A stretch of DNA of 64,000 nt from JACCTU01 sp963848525 (GTDB lineage: Bacteria > Actinomycetota > Thermoleophilia > Gaiellales > Gaiellaceae): NCBI GenBank assembly GCA_963848525.1, contig CAWKDZ010000003.1, positions 62,001 through 126,000 on the forward strand, read 5' to 3'. Every line of letters starts with the position of its first letter. Positions within the stretch are counted from its first letter, which is position 1. A program made the translations under genes and the position numbers. Shown here piece by piece: positions 36,179 through 43,976 of the stretch. The notes beneath the pieces are model-generated. The model saw only the letters and a list, made by a program, of their open reading frames with translations. It did not search any database and was not told where the DNA came from.

Positions 36179-37069
36179 GTGGAGCCGCTGCGAGTCGAGG
36201 TCCGGCGAGGCGGCACGGTCGAATCGCGCCACGTCGTCCATGCCGTCGCCGTTCGAGACGGCGAGGTCGTCGCGACGGCCGGCGATCCGGCGCTCGTGGC
36301 CTTCCTGCGCTCGTCCTCGAAGCCGCTCCAGGCCCTGCCGCTCGCGCACGCCCGCGAGGACCTCGACAGCCGCGACCTCGCGATCGCCTCGGCGTCGCAC
36401 CGCGGCCGGCCCGAGCACCTCGACGCGGTCCGCCGGCTGCTGGCCAAGGCGCCTGCGCGCGAGCGCGAGCTCGAGTGCGGCGTTCAGGACGGCCGCCCCC
36501 CAAGCCCCCTCCATCACAACTGCTCCGGCAAGCACGCCGGCATGCTCGCCCTCTGCCGGGCGCGCGGGTGGCGGTCCGAGGGCTACCGGCACGAGGGCCA
36601 CCGCGTCCAGCGGGCGATGGCGGCCGCGCACGCGCAGGCGGCCGGGGTGGACGAGGACTCCATGCCGACGGCCGTCGACGGCTGCGGCGTCGTCACCTTC
36701 GCGCTCTCGCTCGAGCGAGCCGCGCGCTGCTTCTCGGTCCTCGCGGCGCTGCCCGGGGGAGACCGGGTAGTCGAAGCGATGCGCGCGCACCCGGAGCTGG
36801 TCGGCGGGGCGGGACAGACGGACACGGAGCTGATGCGGGCCGCGCCGGGCTGGGCGGCCAAGGGAGGCGCCGAAGGCCTGATCTGCGCGGCGGGCCCGGA
36901 CGGCCTCGGCGTCGCGCTGAAGAGCGAGGACGGCAGCGGCCGCGCGCACCGGCCGGCGCTGCACGCGTTCCTCGGCCACGTCGGCCTACAGCTCCCGGAC
37001 GAATTCGCCCGCGTGGCGGTCGTGAACGCCCACGGCGAAGACGTCGGCGCGATCGTGAGCGTTCGGTAA
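36179..37069 (+). CDS. L-asparaginase, Asparaginase_II (thermolabile Rhizobium-type) family
   Basis: Hydrolyses asparagine to aspartate and ammonia, using the fold unrelated to AnsA/AnsB. 296 residues. Motifs: FLRSSSKPLQALPL (Ser-Lys pair), HHNCSGKHAGMLALCRARGW, AVDGCGVVTFALSLE and GQTDTELMRAAPGW. GTG at 36179 follows TAGGGT by 6 bases, so the transcript is probably leaderless. It diverges from the HTH regulator and may respond to the same operator. It is followed by a hairpin and then the primary sigma gene. Confidence 0.88.
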   Translation: MEPLRVEVRRGGTVESRHVVHAVAVRDGEVVATAGDPALVAFLRSSSKPLQALPLAHAREDLDSRDLAIASASHRGRPEHLDAVRRLLAKAPARERELECGVQDGRPPSPLHHNCSGKHAGMLALCRARGWRSEGYRHEGHRVQRAMAAAHAQAAGVDEDSMPTAVDGCGVVTFALSLERAARCFSVLAALPGGDRVVEAMRAHPELVGGAGQTDTELMRAAPGWAAKGGAEGLICAAGPDGLGVALKSEDGSGRAHRPALHAFLGHVGLQLPDEFARVAVVNAHGEDVGAIVSVR

Positions 37070-37125
37070 GGAAATCTCTACCGATTCGTCAAGAAGCGGT
37101 GTAACATCCGCCGCCTGAGAGGGTG

Positions 37126-37153
37126 AGCCGGGGGAAGGTCGCACCGGCTTTTT
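37126..37153 (+). terminator. Hairpin with T tract before the primary sigma factor gene
   Basis: AGCCGG (37126-37131) pairs with CCGGCT (37144-37149) around a 12-base loop and runs into five Ts (37149-37153). It lies 56 bases after the asparaginase stop and 40 before the sigma ATG. It may terminate asparaginase transcription or act as an attenuator in the sigma leader. Confidence 0.5.
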
Positions 37154-37192
37154 GCGTGTCTTTGGCGTCCGTTCGTCCCCGCGAGGAGGTCC

Positions 37193-38329
37193 ATGCTCAC
37201 CGTCGATATCTCGCTTCCCGAGGTTGAAGAGCTTCAGAAGCTCGTTCAGGACGGCATCGACAAGGGGTTTCTGAATTACGACGAGATCGCCTCGGGGCTC
37301 GAGGAAGTCGAGCTGACCAAGGACCAGATCGAGGACTTCTACACCTACCTGATCGACCACGGCGTCGAGCTGATGGAGGGGGAGCAGCACAAGCACCCGC
37401 CGCACGAGCAGCCCGAGCCTGAGGAGGAGAAGACGACGCCGAAGCTCGACCTGACCGTCGAGCCGTCGCTCGACTCGCTGCGGCTCTACCTGCGCGAGAT
37501 CGGCAAGGTGCCGCTGCTGACCGCCGACCAGGAGGTCTATCTGGCGAAGCGGATCGAGCGCGGCGACATGGGCGCGAAGAGGCAGATGATCGAGGCGAAC
37601 CTCCGCCTGGTCGTCTCGATCGCGAAGAGCTACCTCGGGCGCGGGCTCACGTTCCTCGACCTGATCCAGGAGGGCTCGCTCGGCCTGATCCGGGCGGTCG
37701 AGAAGTTCGACTACCGCAAGGGCTACAAGTTCTCGACGTACGCCACCTGGTGGATCCGCCAGGCGGTGACGCGCGCGATCGCCGACAAGGCGCGCACGAT
37801 CCGGATCCCCGTGCACATGGTCGAGAAGCTGAACAAGGTCGTGCACATCGAGCGCCAGCTCGTCCAGCGGCTCGGGCGCGAGCCGAGGCCGGACGAGATC
37901 GCCGAGGAGCTCGAGATGACGACCGAGGAGGTCCGGGAGATCCTGCGCATGTCGCAGCTGCCGATCTCGCTCGAGAAGCCGATCGGCGAGGACGAGGAGT
38001 CCGAGCTCGGCGACTTCGTCGAGGACGAGAGCGCCGAGTCGCCGTTCGACACCGCGACGCTCTCACTGCGGCGCGGCGACATCGAACGCGCGCTCGATTC
38101 GCTGCCGGACCGCGAGCGGAAGGTGATCGAGCTTCGCTTCGGACTCTCGGGCGCGCAGCCGTGCACGCTCGAGGAGGTCGGCAAGGCGTTCGGCGTCACG
38201 CGCGAGCGGATTCGCCAGATCGAGAACAACACGCTCAAGAAGCTCGAGTCGCTCCCGGAGGCCCAGGGCCTCAAGGACTCGTGTGGTGGGTTCCCCACGA
38301 CCTTCGCCGCAGCGATCCAGGCGCGGTAG
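37193..38329 (+). CDS. sigA: Primary RNA polymerase sigma factor SigA/RpoD
   Basis: The housekeeping sigma factor, 378 residues. A short region 1.1 (VEELQKLVQDGIDKGFLNYDEIASGL) and acidic linker lead to region 1.2 (DSLRLYLREIGKVPLLTADQE). Region 2 holds the hallmark LRLVVSIAKSYLGRGLTFLDLIQEGSLGLIRAVEKFDY and KFSTYATWWIRQAVTRAI. Regions 3 and 4 follow, ending with GVTRERIRQIENNTLKKLESL. ATG at 37193 has a strong site GAGGAGG. The last 20 residues (LKDSCGGFPTTFAAAIQAR) are not typical; whether this tail is real should be compared with relatives. Confidence 0.95.
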   Translation: MLTVDISLPEVEELQKLVQDGIDKGFLNYDEIASGLEEVELTKDQIEDFYTYLIDHGVELMEGEQHKHPPHEQPEPEEEKTTPKLDLTVEPSLDSLRLYLREIGKVPLLTADQEVYLAKRIERGDMGAKRQMIEANLRLVVSIAKSYLGRGLTFLDLIQEGSLGLIRAVEKFDYRKGYKFSTYATWWIRQAVTRAIADKARTIRIPVHMVEKLNKVVHIERQLVQRLGREPRPDEIAEELEMTTEEVREILRMSQLPISLEKPIGEDEESELGDFVEDESAESPFDTATLSLRRGDIERALDSLPDRERKVIELRFGLSGAQPCTLEEVGKAFGVTRERIRQIENNTLKKLESLPEAQGLKDSCGGFPTTFAAAIQAR

Positions 38330-38560
38330 CTCACGGGCGGGCGTCCTCCGCGGCGAGCAGCCGGTCTCGCGTGACGCTAGACGCTCGGCTGGGCTCGCCG
38401 GCTCGTCCACGCGCTCGAGCGGGACGAAGAGGCGGCAGTGCGGGCACTTGAAGCCGTTGTAGCGGGCCGCGCCGCCCTCGAGCAGCTCGCCGCGGAACGG
38501 CTTGCTGCAGTGCGGGCAGGTGACCTCGTACGAGCCGGCCTGGGCGGAAGCCTCGCTCAC
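38063..38560 (-). CDS. Small zinc-ribbon protein; C-terminal extent doubtful
   Basis: ATG at 38560 gives SEASAQAGSYEVTCPHCSKPFRGELLEG followed by YNGFKCPHCRLFVPLERVD: two CPHC pairs forming a zinc ribbon, about 55 residues. The open frame then continues for 110 residues across the antisense of sigA, giving Arg/Leu-rich sequence that looks non-coding. A single missing base at about 38375-38390 would let the gene end at a TGA at about 38334, just clear of sigA (SVTRDRLLAAEDARP). The ribbon part is probably real; the listed end is only that of the open frame. Confidence 0.5.
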   Translation of the reverse strand: MSEASAQAGSYEVTCPHCSKPFRGELLEGGAARYNGFKCPHCRLFVPLERVDEPASPAERLASRETGCSPRRTPARELPRLDRCGEGRGEPTTRVLEALGLRERLELLERVVLDLANPLARDAERLADLLERARLRARESEAKLDHLPLAVRQRIERAFDVAAPQ

Positions 38561-38607
38561 CGTCCCAAGCTAGCAGTTACGTCCGACCGTATTTCTACGC
38601 TGAACTC

Positions 38608-39342
38608 GTGCCGAAAGACTGGTACCGCCGAGCCGTTGCCGAGTTCGTCGGCACGTTCGCGCTGATCTTCATCGGCGCCGGCGCAATCCTCGTCACGAAC
38701 GGGCAGGACATCGTCGCGACCGCGTTCGCGCACGGGCTCGTGATCGGCGTGATGGCGTCGGCGGTCGGCCACATCTCGGGCGGCCACTTCAACCCTGCGG
38801 TCACGTTCGGCTTCGTCGTCACGCGGCGGATGGCGCTGCCGCTCGCGGCCGCCTACTGGGTGACGCAGCTGGTCGCTGCGGTCGTCGCCGCGCTCGCGCT
38901 CAGGGCGGTGTTCCCCGACACGGTGAACCTCGACCAAGGCGTCCCGACCGTCAACCCCGCGGTCAGCGCCGGTTCCGGCGTCCTCGTCGAGGCGATCCTC
39001 ACCTTCTTCCTCGTCTGGGTGATCTTCGCGACCGCCGCCGACGAGCGGGGCGCGTTCAAGTCGATCGCCGGCCTCGCGATCGGGTTCACGATCACGCTCG
39101 ACATCCTCATGGGCGGCCCGATCACCGGCGCCGCCATGAACCCCGCCCGCGCGTTCGGGCCCGAGCTCGTCCAGGGCGTCTGGGACGACTGGTGGGTCTA
39201 CTGGATCGGGCCGCTCGCCGGCGGCGGGCTCGCGGCGCTCCTCTACGAGCTGCTCTACCTCCGCCCGCTCGAGCCGGCTGTGGTCGGGCCGCCCGAAACC
39301 GGGCTCGAAGAGCCGCGCCCGGGCGAGACCGCGGTTTCGTAG
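38608..39342 (+). CDS. Aquaporin/glycerol-facilitator family channel (MIP)
   Basis: A 244-residue membrane channel with six helices and both NPA boxes: GGHFNPAVTFGFV and GAAMNPARAFGPELV. Residues around the boxes (His before the first, Arg after the second) suggest a water channel of the AqpZ type, but glycerol or other small solutes are possible. GTG at 38608 follows TACGCT by 6 bases, suggesting a leaderless mRNA. An acidic tail ends the protein. It fits the osmotic theme of the betaine and antiporter genes, though distance makes that weak. Confidence 0.92.
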   Translation: MPKDWYRRAVAEFVGTFALIFIGAGAILVTNGQDIVATAFAHGLVIGVMASAVGHISGGHFNPAVTFGFVVTRRMALPLAAAYWVTQLVAAVVAALALRAVFPDTVNLDQGVPTVNPAVSAGSGVLVEAILTFFLVWVIFATAADERGAFKSIAGLAIGFTITLDILMGGPITGAAMNPARAFGPELVQGVWDDWWVYWIGPLAGGGLAALLYELLYLRPLEPAVVGPPETGLEEPRPGETAVS

Positions 39343-39369
39343 ACCACGCCCGCGGGGCAGACCGCGGAC

Positions 39370-39520
39370 ATGAGCGAGCCACGAAGACAAGCCGGACGAG
39401 CCGAGCGAGGCCGACCCGGGCTGGATCGGCGGCGGCGGCCCTGCGTCCACGATCGAGGGCGACGAGCCGACGGACGAGGAGCGGCACCTCGAAGACACGG
39501 ACCACTCCGTCGCGGATTGA
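39370..39520 (+). CDS. Small acidic protein, frameshifted after the first codons
   Basis: ATG at 39370 reads MSE, then with one extra base at about 39376-39380 the frame becomes HEDKPDEPSEADPGWIGGGG, PASTIEGDEPTDEERHLED and TDHSVAD before TGA at 39520. The rejoined 49-residue product is strongly acidic, and its codons have almost only G or C in third position, as in true genes here. No canonical start lies in the main frame, which meets a stop immediately upstream. It follows the aquaporin gene by 27 bases. No family recognised. Confidence 0.45.
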
Positions 39521-39553
39521 AGCGGGCCTAGAAAACCGGTAAGAAGGCTGGCA

Positions 39554-40369
39554 GTGGCCGAGCCTTCTGCCGTCCCTGCGCTCGCCGAGCCCGTCGTCCG
39601 CCTCGAAGGCGTGACGAAGAGCTTCGGCGACAACGTCGTCCTGCGCGAGATCGACCTCGAGGTCGCAGCGCGCGAGGTGCTGGTCGTGATCGGTCCGAGC
39701 GGCAGCGGCAAGAGCACGCTCCTGCGCTGCGTCAACCTGCTGGAGCCGATCGACAGCGGCCGGATCTTCTTCGAGGGCGCCGAGATCACGGGCAAAGGCG
39801 TGCGCGTGCCCGAGATCCGCCAGCAGATCGGGATCGTCTTCCAGCAGTTCAACCTCTTCCCGCACCTGCGCGCGATCGACAACCTCACGCTCGCGGCGCG
39901 GCGGATCAAGAAGATGGACCGCAAGCAGGCGGAGCTGCGCGCGCACGAGCTGCTGGCCCGCGTCGGGCTCGAGGAGAAGGCGCGCAGCTACCCGCACCAG
40001 CTGTCGGGCGGGCAGCAGCAGCGCGTCGCGATCGCGCGGGCGCTGATGATGAGCCCGCACGTGATGCTCTTCGACGAGGTCACGTCGGCGCTCGATCCCG
40101 AGCTCGTCGGCGAGGTGCTCGTCGTCATGCGCGACCTCGCCCACATCGGGATGACGATGCTCGTCGTGACGCACGAGATGCAGTTCGCGCGCGAGGTCGG
40201 CGACCGGGTGATCTTCATGGACGAGGGCCGGATCGTCGAGCAGGGCAAACCAGTCGACATGCTTGATCGTCCTAGAGAGGAGAGGACCCGGCGCTTCCTG
40301 CGCCGGACGCTCCAGCTCGCAGACTCACTGGAGGAACTGACCATCGAGGGAGAAGGAGGAGTTGGATGA
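39554..40369 (+). CDS. Polar amino-acid ABC transporter ATPase (GlnQ/GltL type)
   Basis: Energises uptake of a polar amino acid. 271 residues. Walker A is GPSGSGKST, the Q-loop is FQQFNLFPHL, the signature LSGGQQQRVA, and Walker B VMLFDEVTSALDPE followed by VVTHEMQFAREV. All are characteristic of the His/Glu/Gln/Arg transporter class. GTG at 39554 opens an operon that continues with binding protein, two permeases and a PLP enzyme; its stop overlaps the binding-protein ATG by 4 bases. Confidence 0.93.
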   Translation: MAEPSAVPALAEPVVRLEGVTKSFGDNVVLREIDLEVAAREVLVVIGPSGSGKSTLLRCVNLLEPIDSGRIFFEGAEITGKGVRVPEIRQQIGIVFQQFNLFPHLRAIDNLTLAARRIKKMDRKQAELRAHELLARVGLEEKARSYPHQLSGGQQQRVAIARALMMSPHVMLFDEVTSALDPELVGEVLVVMRDLAHIGMTMLVVTHEMQFAREVGDRVIFMDEGRIVEQGKPVDMLDRPREERTRRFLRRTLQLADSLEELTIEGEGGVG

Positions 40370-41292
40370 AGCGGCTCATTGTGCTCACGGCCGTGCTCGC
40401 CGTCACAGCGGCGGCGCTCGCGGCACTGGGCGTTGCGGCAACATCGGGGACGGCCTCGTCGCCTGCGGTACCTGCGGCGACTAAAGCCGCAAGGCTGCCC
40501 GCGCTTCCCGCCGAGGTGCGGCAGCGCAAGCGGTGGAACATCGGCGTCAAGTGCGACGCGCCCCCGTTCGGCTACATCAACGTACAGGGCAACAACGCAG
40601 GGTTCGACGTCGAGATCGCACGCTGGTTCTCGCGCTTCGCGTTCGGCAGGAGCAACCGGGTGAACTTCATCTGCGCCCCGACCCCGACGCGCGAGCCCCT
40701 GCTGACGACGGGACGCGCCGACCTCGTCATCTCGACGTTCACGTACACGCGCGACCGCGACACGCGGATCGACTTCTCGCGTGCGTACTACAAGGCGAGC
40801 GGCCGGCTGCTCGTCAAGAACGACTCGCCGATCAGGAGCGTGGCGGATCTCGCGAACCGCACGGTTTCCACGACGAGCGGCTCGATCTACGACACCTGGA
40901 TGCGCAGGTGCTTCACGAGCACGCAGCGCATCGTCACCGACAACCTCACGAACGCGACGCTCGCGTACAACCAGGGTCGTGCGGACGCGCTGATGTGGGA
41001 CGACACCGTCCTCGTCGGGCTCGCCGCGGCCGACCGGAACTCGAAGCTGACGAACGACGTGTTCCTCGCCCTGCCCTACGGGATCGGGATCCGGCAGGGG
41101 AACGCGGCGATGTCGCGCTGGGTGAACGCCCGGCTCGAGGTGATGCGCAAGAAGGACACGTTCATGTCGATCCTGCGCAACAACGTGCCGGCACGGTTCG
41201 TGCCCGCGTTCTCGCGGAACATCCTGCGCCCGCGGAACACGTTCGGGTACGCGCCGGCGGGATCGCCGGCCGTCGAGACGGTGTGCCCGTAG
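40366..41292 (+). CDS. Polar amino-acid ABC transporter substrate-binding protein
   Basis: A secreted family-3 solute-binding protein of 308 residues. The N-terminal signal (KRLIVLTAVLAVTAAALAALGV) lacks a lipobox Cys. The mature part shows DAPPFGYINVQGNNAGFDVEIARWFSRF, then LTTGRADLVISTFTYTRDRDTRIDFS and WDDTVLVGLAA, typical of GltI/GlnH-like proteins. A carboxyl-ligand pocket (DxR-like) suggests glutamate, aspartate or glutamine, but this is not decided. A strong hairpin after the gene probably raises its level relative to the permeases. Confidence 0.9.
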   Translation: MKRLIVLTAVLAVTAAALAALGVAATSGTASSPAVPAATKAARLPALPAEVRQRKRWNIGVKCDAPPFGYINVQGNNAGFDVEIARWFSRFAFGRSNRVNFICAPTPTREPLLTTGRADLVISTFTYTRDRDTRIDFSRAYYKASGRLLVKNDSPIRSVADLANRTVSTTSGSIYDTWMRRCFTSTQRIVTDNLTNATLAYNQGRADALMWDDTVLVGLAAADRNSKLTNDVFLALPYGIGIRQGNAAMSRWVNARLEVMRKKDTFMSILRNNVPARFVPAFSRNILRPRNTFGYAPAGSPAVETVCP

Positions 41293-41314
41293 CGCACCGC
41301 TCGACCACGAGTGA

Positions 41315-41345
41315 CGGGAGCGGCCGCATCATGCGGCCGCTCCCG
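41315..41345 (+). terminator. 31-bp perfect palindrome between binding protein and permease genes
   Basis: CGGGAGCGGCCGCAT (41315-41329) is exactly inverted at 41331-41345, giving a 14-bp stem with a 3-base TCA loop, 23 bases after the binding-protein stop and 8 before the permease ATG. There is no T tract. It probably works as a partial terminator or 3' stabiliser, a common arrangement after ABC binding-protein genes. Confidence 0.7.
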
Positions 41346-41353
41346 CGTTAGCG

Positions 41354-42047
41354 ATGCCGCTCGGCGTCACGTACGACCTCGGGTCGTACCTCTCCGAGAA
41401 CTGGGAGTTCCTGCTCAAGGGGCTCGGGCGGACGCTGCTCGTCTCCGCGATCGCGATCGTCGGCGCGTTCGTGATCGGCGCGGTCCTCGGCGCCGCCCGC
41501 GCACATCGCGTCCCCGTGGTGAGCCAGTTCGCCGCGATCTACGTCGAGGTGATCCGCAACACGCCGATCCTCGTCCAGATCTTCTTCCTCTACTTCGCGC
41601 TCCCGCAGGCGATCGGGCCCTGGCCGGGCGTCCGGCTCGACGTGTTCACCGTCGCGTGGCTCTCGGTGATGATCTGGGGCGGGGCGTTCAACACGGAGAA
41701 CTTCCGCGCCGGCTTCGAGGCCGTGCCGTTCCGCTTCCGCGAGGCCGGCCTCGCGCTCGGCTTCTCGCGGGTGGCGACGTTCTTCAACGTCACGCTGCCG
41801 ATCGGCGGGCGGATCGCGCTGCCGTCGTCGATCAACACCTACATCGCGGTCCTGAAGAACACCGCCCTGCTCTACGTGATCAGCTACGAGGAGCTGACGA
41901 CGTCCGCGCTGCAGATCAACGCGCTCACGCTCGAGACGCTCGAGACGTTCACGGTGCTCGGCGCCGTCTACCTGACGCTGGTCTGGACGCTGTCCGCGTC
42001 GATCCGCGCGCGTCGAGTCGCGCCTGGCGCTGCCGGAGGAGCGATAG
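41354..42047 (+). CDS. Polar amino-acid ABC permease 1 (HisM/GltJ type), frameshifted near the C-terminus
   Basis: An inner-membrane permease of 230 residues when rejoined. It has EVIRNTPILVQIFFLYFALP and the EAA loop FREAGLALGFSRVATFFNVTLPIG, typical of the family. Near the end one extra base at about 42006-42016 lets the frame run on into the next gene. Correcting it gives VESRLALPEER and a TAG at 42045-42047, three bases before the next ATG, with the ribosome site GGAGGA inside the 3' end. The read-through fusion to permease 2 is therefore probably artificial or recent. Confidence 0.83.
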
Positions 42048-42049
42048 CG

Positions 42050-42731
42050 ATGCCCGACTGGGTCGAGCCTGTCGCCCGCTACATGTTCGAGGAGGGGCTG
42101 ATGAACACGCTGCGCATCGCCGCGATCGCCGTCGTTCTGAGCACGGTGATCGGGGTCGTGCTCGGCACGCTGCATGACGATCCGCTTCTGGCCGACGCGC
42201 GCGCTGATCCGCGCCTATGTCGAGGTCTGGCGCGGCCTGCCGATCATCGTCACGTTCTTCGTCATCTTCTTCGTCGCGCCCATCCTCGGACAGCCGTTCG
42301 AGTTCGACCCGTACACCGCCGGCACGATCGGCCTGACGCTTTGGGGGAGCGCGCAGGTCGCCGAGGCGACACGCGGCGCGGTCCAGTCGATCCCGCGCGA
42401 ACAGCACGAGGCGGCCGCTGCGCTCGGGTTCGGCTGGGTCGGCCGCCACGCTTTCGTGATCCTGCCGCAGGCGCTGCGCCGCCTGATCCCGCCGCTCGTC
42501 AGCCTGCTCGTCGGGATCATCCTGAACACGACACTCATTCAGGTGCTCGGCGGCACCGAGCTGCTGGAGTCGGCCGAGCAGTCCGTCGAGCGCCTCAACG
42601 CGCCGCCGCCGGTCGGGCTGTTCGAGATCCACGCGTTCGAGATCTACGGCGCGGTCGCGGTCGTGTTCTTCCTGATCTGCTTCCCGCTCACGCGCCTCGC
42701 CGCATACCTCGAGCGGAGACTCGTGGTGTGA
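42050..42731 (+). CDS. Polar amino-acid ABC permease 2 (HisQ/GltK type), frameshifted
   Basis: The second permease, 226 residues after rejoining. ATG at 42050 starts PDWVEPVARYMFEEGLMNTLRIAAIAVVLSTVIGVVLGTL; an extra base at about 42171-42174 then shifts the frame to MTIRFWPTRALIRAYVEVWRGLPIIVTFFVIFF. The EAA loop is EAAAALGFGWVGRHAFVILPQALRR. The last helix ends in LAAYLERRLVV, and its TGA overlaps the next GTG. Heterodimer with permease 1 is expected. Confidence 0.83.
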
Positions 42732-43924
42732 CGCTTCCGTACGAGCGGGGTTCGTTGCTGCCCGATACGGCGGCCGACGTCGCGAAGGTGCGCGCCGCGT
42801 GGCGGATCGTCGAGCGCCGGCAGAGGGACGGCACGCTGTTCAACTTCACCGGGCTCGAGCGCTCGTTCCGGATCGACGGCGCCGACGAGACGCCGCTCGA
42901 CGACGACCTCGCTCCGGCCCTCGTCGGCGACCGCCTGAACGAGCTCGCGCTCGAGCATCTCGGCGGCGAGCATGGCCGCGACGACGTCTTCGTCGCGAAC
43001 CGGCTGACCGCGGCGATGGTTGCGGCGATGCAGGTGCTCGTGCGTCCCGGCGACACCGTCGTGGGCGTCTCGCCGACGTACACGCACCCGACCGTCGCGC
43101 GCTCGGTCGAGCTCGCAGGCGGGAAGTTCCGCGACGGCGGTCCGCTCGAGGGCGCCGACCTGGTCGTGCTGACCCGGCTCGCGGTCACCTACGACGTGTT
43201 CTCGTCCGAGGAGCTGGCCGCGCACGCGGCCGAGGCGGACGCTCACGGGCTCCCGGTCTTCGTCGACGACGCAGGCGGCGCGCGGGTCGGCCCGGCCGTG
43301 CTCGGGCAGCCGAAGATGCTCGAGCTCGGCGCGGTCGCGGGGGCGACCGGGCTGGACAAGTACGGCACGACCGGTCCGAGGCTCGGCCTCCTGGCCGGGC
43401 GCGCGGAGCTGGTCGGGCGGATCCGCGCCCGCGCGATCGAGCTCGGGCTCGAGGCGCGGCCGATGCTCTACCCGGCCGTCGTCCGCTCGCTCGAGCAGTA
43501 CCGCCCCGAGCGCGTGCGCGAGCTCGTCGCGGCGACCTCGCAGCTCGGCGACGCGCTCGAGGCCAGGCTCGGCGGCCGCGTCACGCGCACCCCGGTCGCG
43601 GTCAAGCTCGAAGCCGAGGCGATCCTGGCCGAGGCCGCAGCGCGGGCCGGAAAGCAAGTAACACAGTGTTACTTGGTGCCGTACGAGGCGACCGCAGCGC
43701 TCGCGATGCTGCTCCTCCGCGACCACGGCGTCCTCACCGTCCACTTCGCCGCGCTGCCGCCTGGGACCGCGTCGCTCCTGCTCAAGTTCGTCCCGCCGGA
43801 GGTGCTCGAGGGCTTCGGCGGCCCCGCGCGCTTCGGCGCCGCGGTCGACGCCTCCCTGGCCTCGCTCGCCGGGCTGGTGGGGGACGAGCAGGCACTTCGC
43901 AGCCTGCTCTCAGGCGAGTCTTAG
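42728..43924 (+). CDS. PLP-dependent enzyme of SelA/aminotransferase-V-like fold, function unassigned
   Basis: A 398-residue fold-type I PLP enzyme. The Schiff-base Lys is in GATGLDKYGTTGPRLGLLAG and the cofactor Asp in PVFVDDAGGARVGP. The N-terminal part (RQRDGTLFNFTGLERSF) and gly-rich GVSPTYTHPTVARSVELAGG resemble SelA-like and ammonia-lyase-like enzymes rather than ordinary aminotransferases. GTG at 42728 overlaps the permease stop, so it probably acts on the imported amino acid. Codons around 43655-43675 form an AT-rich palindrome (QVTQCYL), unlike the rest of the gene. The reaction is unknown; a lyase or transaminase is possible. Confidence 0.72.
   Translation: MTLPYERGSLLPDTAADVAKVRAAWRIVERRQRDGTLFNFTGLERSFRIDGADETPLDDDLAPALVGDRLNELALEHLGGEHGRDDVFVANRLTAAMVAAMQVLVRPGDTVVGVSPTYTHPTVARSVELAGGKFRDGGPLEGADLVVLTRLAVTYDVFSSEELAAHAAEADAHGLPVFVDDAGGARVGPAVLGQPKMLELGAVAGATGLDKYGTTGPRLGLLAGRAELVGRIRARAIELGLEARPMLYPAVVRSLEQYRPERVRELVAATSQLGDALEARLGGRVTRTPVAVKLEAEAILAEAAARAGKQVTQCYLVPYEATAALAMLLLRDHGVLTVHFAALPPGTASLLLKFVPPEVLEGFGGPARFGAAVDASLASLAGLVGDEQALRSLLSGES
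43655..43675. repeat. AT-rich 21-bp palindrome inside the PLP-enzyme gene
   Basis: CAAGTAACAC, a central A, then GTGTTACTTG: perfect 10-bp arms. It is in frame (codons for QVTQCYL) and uses codons rare in this window, such as GTA, ACA, TGT and TTG. It may be a transcription-factor site, an acquired hairpin or chance. Confidence 0.6.
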
Positions 43925-43976
43925 CTTTCTCTGGTTCCCTTTCGGAGCTATCCCCCCGAACCAAGGAGTACGAGAC

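Noticed and set aside
37070..37192. A riboswitch in the leader of the primary sigma gene
   Set aside because: Only a short terminator-like hairpin is visible. I see no conserved aptamer-like core of a known class in the 123 bases.
38063..38330. C-terminal 110 residues of the zinc-ribbon ORF as a true antisense-overlapping domain
   Set aside because: This stretch mirrors sigA on the other strand and shows shadow-type composition; a frame error near 38380 explains it better.
41354..43924. An 856-residue fusion of permease 1, permease 2 and the PLP enzyme
   Set aside because: The open frame arises from two single-base insertions. Each gene has its own start, ribosome site or GTGA overlap when the frames are restored.
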